A stretch of 64,000 nt of DNA from NCBI GenBank assembly GCA_003194525.1, contig NBIV01000182.1, forward strand, positions 103,601 to 167,600, in the 5' to 3' direction. Every line of letters starts with the position of its first letter. The stretch's first letter is position 1. This document shows positions 58,401-64,000 of this stretch, piece by piece. A program made the position numbers and the translations under genes. The notes under the pieces were generated by a model, which saw only the letters and a list, made by a program, of their open reading frames with translations, made no database searches and was not told the DNA's origin. This DNA is from Gracilariopsis chorda (lineage: Eukaryota > Rhodophyta > Florideophyceae > Gracilariales > Gracilariaceae).

Positions 58401-60182
58401 CGTCAAACTCCGCAAAAATGCGAAGAAGATGAAACTATTCCCCGCAAGGGCGCCATTCGAGTTTATCGCAATTGATCTTCTCGGACCACTACTCACCACA
58501 AAACGTGGAAACAAGTTTCTACTTGTCATCAACGACCGCTTTTCTAAGCTGGTACGGACTGTACCTCTTCGGAGGATAACCGCTCTCACGGTGGCCCAGG
58601 CTCTGGTGACGCACTGGATTTTTGTCTACGGTCCCCCTGTGGAGGTGCTCTCCGACAACGGGAAGGAGTTCGTGAGCAAGTTCTTCCAGGATGATTGTCG
58701 CATCCTGGATGTCAAGAACTTGTTCACGACTACCTACCACACCCAGTGTAATGGGCAAGTTGAACGGTTTAACCGGACGTTACTCGCGGCGTTACGTTCC
58801 TACGTCGCTGACCACCCAACGAATTGGGATCTCTACGCTGATGCGGTAGCCTACGCTTACAATACGCAGGTACACCGGACTACCGGAGTTTCGCCATTCG
58901 AGTTGGTTCTATCTAGAACACCCCCGCCTGTGGCGCTGGAACCCCAAGCTACCTTGGACAATTTCCCATCTGTGGGTATCTACCGGCAGCAATGGAAGCA
59001 ATGGGTTTCCAAGCTGGTCCCCGCTGCGCGGAAGTCTATGGCACGGGCCCAAGCCGCTGACAAGCGGGATTTTGACGCTCGCTTGCGAGGAAAGACCCCC
59101 CCGATTCGGGCAAATAACTACGTCTTCATCAGGAAGGAGTACTACAACCCGGAACGGGAGAAGCGTCACAAACTCTCGCCTGTGGCGGGTGGACCCTTCA
59201 AGGTCATCTCTGTTAACACCGACACTGTCGTGGTAGAGATGGGCGACACGCACGAACGGATTTCCCGTGATCGTGTTGTCCTTGCCCCTCCTCCCTCGTC
59301 AGAGGTAGTCCTGGATCCAGGCAACCCCGTTTCTACGGACTCTGCAACACTGGAACCATCCGGGAGTACTAAACCTACGGTACTACCACACCCCAGCCGG
59401 GGACTCTCAGACCTACCGACTCTGTAAGACTCACCGGCTCAGCCGGGTAATTCGGGCCCTTCAGCGCCCGCCCCTACCACGTCTGCCCCACTGGCGCGCA
59501 TCTATACCCGCCAGGCTGGGAATGTTATCCCTTATCCCGCCGGTCCGTCTAAGGAGGGGGAGGAGAACACTCGTTTTCGAGGAACGATATCGCCGTTGCA
59601 ACGGGAAACACACCGTAACATACGGAACACTGACCGTGGAGCACGGAGTATGTCACGCGACACTAATCCCCCGTTCCCGGGCAGTGCTGTGCAACAGAAA
59701 CCAGACGCGCAGGCCCCGCAAAGGCGGCAAATACGACGTTTGTCCCGGGAAAACGAGAAGCCTCACTCCAATACCGCAGCAGAGGAAGGGCATTCGCCCG
59801 ATCCATCCCCGGAGGCATCGCCACAAACGCGGAAAATATACCGTGCTACACGGGAAGTTGAAGCGCAACTACCACACACCCCTGTCAGGGAAGGATCCCC
59901 GATAGGGGAGTATGGTGACGATTGCCCCTAATCCCCTGAGCAGGGCGATGCCTCGAAGCCGCCGTTGGCGGAAGTCCCCGCGGAAGCGGTTCAATCAGGT
60001 GGATCAAACCCGCGCCCTGCGGAGAAGAGGCGCCCAGATACACCAGCGCCGCTGGGAAATCCCCACACCCAACCTGGGGAAAAGGCAGCCAAGCCGCAGT
60101 CAAAGCTTTAAGCCCTGGCTCGCAAGCACCGGAAACGCCTCCCGTCGTTGACGGAATCGAAGCCCCCGCTACGGGGAATAAT
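55404..60182 (+). pseudogene. pol: Pol and linker, copy 3 (broken)
   Basis: The same domains as in copy 2 are present: protease LDTGAG (about 55621-55638), RT with YLDD (about 57090), RNase H, and integrase with CSEC and the D, D, E residues (AIDLLG, LSDNGKE, QVERFN). The GPF module (SPVAGGPFKVIS) and the Pro/Ser-rich linker follow. Breaks: TGA for TGG near 55503 with an indel after it, TGA for TGT at 56859-56861, an A-rich indel near 56950, TAA for TAC at 57652-57654, TAA for TCA at 59425-59427, and a TAA at 59929-59931. The linker is then shifted by indels. This copy could not make an active enzyme. Confidence 0.88.
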
Positions 60183-60448
60183 TTGCGCCAACCCCCGCAA
60201 CGCTGTGGCGAAGAACCGAGGACCTCAGGAAAAACGCGCGCCATCGCACGCTCGAAACCGGTCGTACCGGACGCTGGTCCTCCTCATGGAGATGGTGCAC
60301 CGCGCTTAGCAGCAATTCCCCTGAAAAGGGTGTCCTCGGCACCTGCCCGGCACGCCCCAAAGGGGAATTTGACCAAAATACCGGTGTACCGGAGTTAGCC
60401 CCAGGCAACCCGTCAGTAGCCGGGGACACCACGGCATCGCCGGAACGT

Positions 60449-61030
60449 ATGGTGCAGAGCGCTCGTGCGCATGGCAGGGAGGCGGTTTGCCACCCAATCA
60501 CCGTGTCGCACGGGACCCCCCAGGGGATTGTGGAAATGCCGATCCTGCAGGAGCGGTCATCTTCCTGCAAACTCGCTGTTCGTGAGCTCAACCGCAAAGG
60601 CGGAGCCCAAGTCCCCCGCCGACTGGCGGTTCGCCCGCAATACCGCGAAAGCGGAAATGAACATGCCCCAATGGGGAATGACTTGCGGGTGAAAACCGTG
60701 GCACCACACACCCTCTTGAGGGATATCTTCCCGAATGAGCAGCGGCCGCTTTCACAGCGCACGGCAACGCCAGAGTTATCGCCGAACACCATGCTAAGGG
60801 ACATTATACCGCACAGTGGGCAGCCCCCGCAAGGAAGTACAACCACCACCCGGCACGGCCGGCAGGTCTACGAACGAGAGTTCGTAGTAGACCGACTTGT
60901 CGGACACACCTGGGACCAGGATGGTATTCTACAATACCGCGTCCGCTGGTACGGGTACGACCCCAGTGGGGATACGTGGGAGCCAATTGAACACCTGCCA
61001 CGGTCGCAGGTCCTGCGATACCACCGTTAA
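60449..61030 (+). pseudogene. Pol C-terminus with chromodomain, copy 3
   Basis: Here the linker end (VQSARAHGREA, PITVSHGTPQ) and the chromodomain are in one frame, showing that they belong to the same polyprotein. The chromodomain (RQVYEREFVVD, YRVRWYGYD, DTWEPIEHLP) is intact with its aromatic cage, and the frame ends at TAA 61028-61030 after RYHR. Two short repeats of the motif LLRDIFP / MLRDIIP precede it, at about 60715 and 60793. Only upstream damage separates it from the rest of pol. Confidence 0.87.
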
Positions 61031-61269
61031 ACGGGAACTGCAGCCCCAGCCACGCTGGTTAATGCCCAAGTTGGGTAACGTTGCCGCGCGAGCGGAGAGC
61101 GAAAGGAAAGGATAACAAGGCAAGGTCCGTCGAAGACGGGGAACTCAACCGAGAAGCACCGTTCTAAACGGGAAAGTTTATTCAAGGGAGCAGCTAGCTC
61201 TCCACAATACTACACTACACTAACTGTCATAGCCAGGGAAAGAAGAACCAGGAAACTGGACTAGAGGTT

Positions 61270-63032
61270 TCACTCACCCCCATCGTCCGGGGCGTAACCC
61301 CCAGCAAGGCGGTACGCCAACGCGTCCGCCATGGTGGTGACATCCCCCGATACCTCGGCAGCGCTAAGACCGGCACCCCGGAGGAAACGTGCGATGATTT
61401 CGTTTTCATTCGCCGTCACCCCGCTGGGGATAGAAGGTCCGGCACTTGCCGCCGAAAGGTCAGCAGCCGGCTCGGCTGGAGATACCCCCTCCGGGAAAGC
61501 TTCTGCGCTAGCGCCGGTTTCCTTTACGTCCATCTCCCCAGGTTCTTCCGGTTCGTTATCGACCATTGGGTCATCCCCGCCGTATGCGCGGTAGTAGTCG
61601 TCAGAATCGACGTACCCCACCGGGTGGTCTTCTGGCACATGCCGGGGCGTATCGCGAAGCACGCGCGCCTCCTCAGAGGAAATTTCCCGGAACTCCCAGG
61701 GGTCGAAGGCGATAAAATCCCCCGCAAGGGCGGTGTTTCTACCGAGTCCCGGACCACCGGTGTTACCGCTACCGCCATCCAGACGACCGCTTTGCTCCAG
61801 CTGGACCTCACTCCAGCTGACGCTGTCGATGTACCCAAGTAATTGGAGGACCTCTTCATTGTTGACCTGGCCCCCAAGGGTGATGCTAAGATCCAGGTTT
61901 CGGATCGCTGCCCGCACAAGCGGTTGAAGGAACCAGAGACGATACTGGTCGTACGCCTCGTTGAGGGTATAAGCCGCACTGCGGGCCGCCCACTCCGTAA
62001 CCACTACGGACCACAACCCCGACCGGGGATCCTGCATGAGCAGCGAACCGAGGTACGTAAGTACCGGCGGGAGTTCTATGTGGCACCCCGGCAGGCTTCA
62101 TGGAAGCGCCACCACTCGGGGAGTGCTACATACATACCTAGTCGGTGAGGCGGCGCAATCCGCTCTATCTCCACGTTCTGATACGGGATAAAATACCCGA
62201 ATCGGGATCGCCAACGCCGCTCGTAGCGGATGAAGTTTTGGAGAAAGTTGGACCGGTATTGCCGGGGAAGGTACCTGAACTCCGCCCGAATAATCGGTCG
62301 CTCCCAGCAAAGGGCTTCCTGCCGCGTTGCCGTGAAGTTCCTCCAAGCGAGGGTCTCGAGGCGGAACAGGTTCTCGCCGTACCCAATCTCCCCGCGAGTG
62401 CGGAAGTAGCTAAAGTCGAAGCCAAACTCCGGTGGGACCGGTACATCGAATGGAGCCCGGCTCTGCCGTTGATACGCCGTGCGCGTCAACGCGGTCTGTG
62501 CCGCAGCGACGGTCTCGCCCGAATTTCTTCGGAGGTGGTGACGCGGAATCGCAATCCGGTGACGCCAATCCCACGACGTGGTGACTGCTCTGGGCAGATC
62601 CCCCGGAAGGGTGTCTGAGCCATCCGCATAAGCGGTGACCAATCCCTCATTGAGGACAGCGACCGGGTGGAACCAAAGGGCAAGACGCAGGCGCGACGCG
62701 TGATTCCGAATCATCGGGTTGAGCCAGTTGGACACCAGAGTGGTTCCGGAGGACACCACCGAAGGTGGTAGTGCGAAGGGATGGTCGGCTGCAGCAGCCA
62801 TATTCCCCGGTTGTACCGGATGTCGATCGCCCTGAGGCAGGGGAACTGACCGGAAACCGGTAGTGTATCGCCTGAGAAGTCTCGGAGGTTGGCTGTGGTT
62901 GTTGATATTGTTGTCGTTGTTCATTTTTCCCTTTTGGAGGGTGGCTGTTGTTGTTGTTTGTGCGCTCGATGACTCTGGTGCAAAGGGATTTACCAGAGAA
63001 CAGGAGACAGAGCACGCGCTTTTATCACCCAT
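61270..63032 (-). pseudogene. Antisense ORF of the Ty3/gypsy family, copy 3 (unknown protein, one frameshift)
   Basis: This is the best-preserved copy. ATG at 63032 (MGDKSACSVS) lies 56 bp inside the 3' LTR boundary. The frame is open for 318 codons to about 62076, then passes with a single-base change to the frame 62037-61270, which is open to the family stop. Together they give about 587 codons. Features in order: a Thr/Asn-rich start; AAAADHPFALPPSVVSSG; NPMIRNHASRLRLALWFHP; a central W/R/Y-rich region (TTSWDWRHRIAIP, RGEIGYGENLFRLETLAWR, FRYLPRQYRSNF, SRFGYFIPYQNVEIERI); LTYLGSLLMQDP by comparison with the other copies; a Gly-rich linker; an acidic region; and a C-terminal helix (NENEIIARFLRGAG). 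No known fold, catalytic motif, membrane segment or signal peptide was recognised. Nucleic-acid or chromatin binding is possible but is only inference. Confidence 0.82.
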
Positions 63033-63076
63033 TTTCGTCTGGGAATCCTCCGCGTCCGCGGTCGTTTTCCCGTCTT

Positions 63077-63088
63077 AGGGGGGGGATA
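63077..63088 (+). other. Polypurine tract, copy 3
   Basis: A run of eight G preceded by A and followed by ATA, directly before the 3' LTR start. Confidence 0.85.
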
Positions 63089-63917
63089 TGAAGTGCAACG
63101 CCCTCAGGGAGGGATTCTTGGTACTTGAACGCTTTCCCGATATTATCGTTTTGTGTAGTGTGTATATGAACTACGCCCCACTATGGTGGATATGGACACG
63201 TGGGACACGGTTTTGGGTCAATTGGCGGTTGGCCACAGTACTGGATGTTGCCACGAAATATGGAGTATTTTAGTTAATATTATTTATTATATTCACACCC
63301 ATTTCTGGGAAGCTAGTACTTAGTGCGACGGCGCACTGCCGTCGCACCAGTAAACATTCCCCAACAAGGGACCCCAACCTGGGGAATTGGCTCTAGTTGT
63401 TGCCGCTTGCGCGCGTACTCTACTTCTCTTTGGAGGGAAAACGCCCGTAAACCACGGGACATCTAACCCCCTTGCACATCTAAAGGGACCCATCACTGGA
63501 AGTATAATGGTTCCAATTGCATTGGTGTTTCGCCCTGTATAGGGATATTGTTACCGGCATCGCCGTTCGTCCCCGTCGCTCTCGCGACTCACTTCGCCCT
63601 CTTTTTCTCCTCTTCGCCCTTCCTTTTTCCCCTTTTTAGGGTAGCACCTCCCGCTATCCGCGGCCCTCGTGTGCGCATCCGCTAACACACCCCCACTTAC
63701 GTGGAAACATACCTCTAGTGAGGACCACACCCCGCTCACGCGGATACCAATTCTTCGCCTTCACCTCCCTGCGCGAGTCGCGACAGGTGTCCCTGGTCTT
63801 ACAAAACCGGCTTCGCCGTGAAAACCTCTGGAGGGCTCTACCCAACTGGGTTCACCTCGTGAGAGGAAGATCCCGAACGTCTTTCGGTGTTTTTCTCCTT
63901 TGGGGCATTGCACCACA
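63089..63917 (+). repeat. 3' LTR of copy 3 (829 bp)
   Basis: It starts TGAAGTGCAACG and ends GCACCACA. The 10-bp hairpin is at 63323-63347. Read on the minus strand, this LTR lies directly upstream of the antisense gene and would have to supply its promoter. Confidence 0.93.
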
Positions 63918-63922
63918 CGAAC
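63918..63922. repeat. Target site duplication CGAAC (right side of copy 3)
   Basis: Exact match to 52249-52253. Confidence 0.93.
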
Positions 63923-64000
63923 CACACCGACCGTCGACTAGCTCAATAGTGTTCTTGGCTGACAGGTGCCGATGACATCGTCGTTCTGCAGACCACACGA

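Larger units (their letters stand above)
52254..63917 (+). mobile_element. Complete Ty3/gypsy chromodomain retrotransposon, copy 3 (11,664 bp)
   Basis: The order is 5' LTR, primer-binding region, gag (53184-55354), pol (about 55400-60180), chromodomain (60449-61027), opposite-strand gene (63032 to 61270), polypurine tract and 3' LTR. CGAAC duplications bound it. Pol is broken by several stops and shifts, while the opposite-strand gene has only one shift. The two LTRs differ by scattered substitutions and single-base indels (roughly 3-4 percent in the parts I compared by eye), so the insertion is moderately old. Confidence 0.95.

Overview
This is eukaryotic nuclear DNA dominated by transposable elements, with only two recognisable host-type genes. 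I infer a red alga (florideophyte-like) from the mix of intron-poor glycan-type genes, a chromodomain Ty3/gypsy element, a copia element with a fungal/algal-type integrase, and a DUF6818-like gene. The sequence does not prove this, and fungi or oomycetes are alternatives. Layout: 1-3256 is the 3' end of a Ty3/gypsy element (copy 1). 3262-10796 holds a pogo/Tigger relic and an unrecognised decayed minus-strand coding strip. 10916-22493 is a complete minus-strand Ty3/gypsy element (copy 2), bounded by the duplication AGTCT and sitting inside a DUF6818-like coding sequence (10797-10915 plus 22499-23019). 23040-26410 is a Helitron Rep relic and 27825-32599 a decayed Ty1/copia element. 33324-34370 is an intact type II membrane glycosyltransferase and 38952-39720 an FkbM-type methyltransferase broken only at a 12-T run. 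41100-43700 is a Harbinger transposase interrupted by a nearly intact pogo/CENP-B-type transposon. 45014-49580 holds two successive Harbinger elements, each with a transposase facing a Myb/NAM-C-type partner gene. 52254-63917 is a second complete Ty3/gypsy element (copy 3, plus strand, duplication CGAAC). 

The three Ty3/gypsy copies are one family: LTRs of 825-831 bp, a 105-bp leader, a coiled and charged Gag with a CCHC knuckle in another frame, then Pol (protease, RT, RNase H, integrase, GPF module). Unusually, a linker of about 500 residues follows before a C-terminal chromodomain. 

The most striking feature is an extra gene of about 587 codons on the opposite strand between pol and the 3' LTR. 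It is present in all three copies, starts within about 60 bp of the 3' LTR and runs tail-to-tail towards pol. In a 16-codon stretch I compared, most differences between copies are synonymous, which suggests it was protein-coding while the family was active. I recognise no domain in it; it is the best candidate for an undescribed component. 

No copy in the window is fully intact. The elements carry nonsense and frameshift changes, many of them C-to-T type. The two host genes are both membrane-anchored enzymes of plausible glycan or small-molecule modification.
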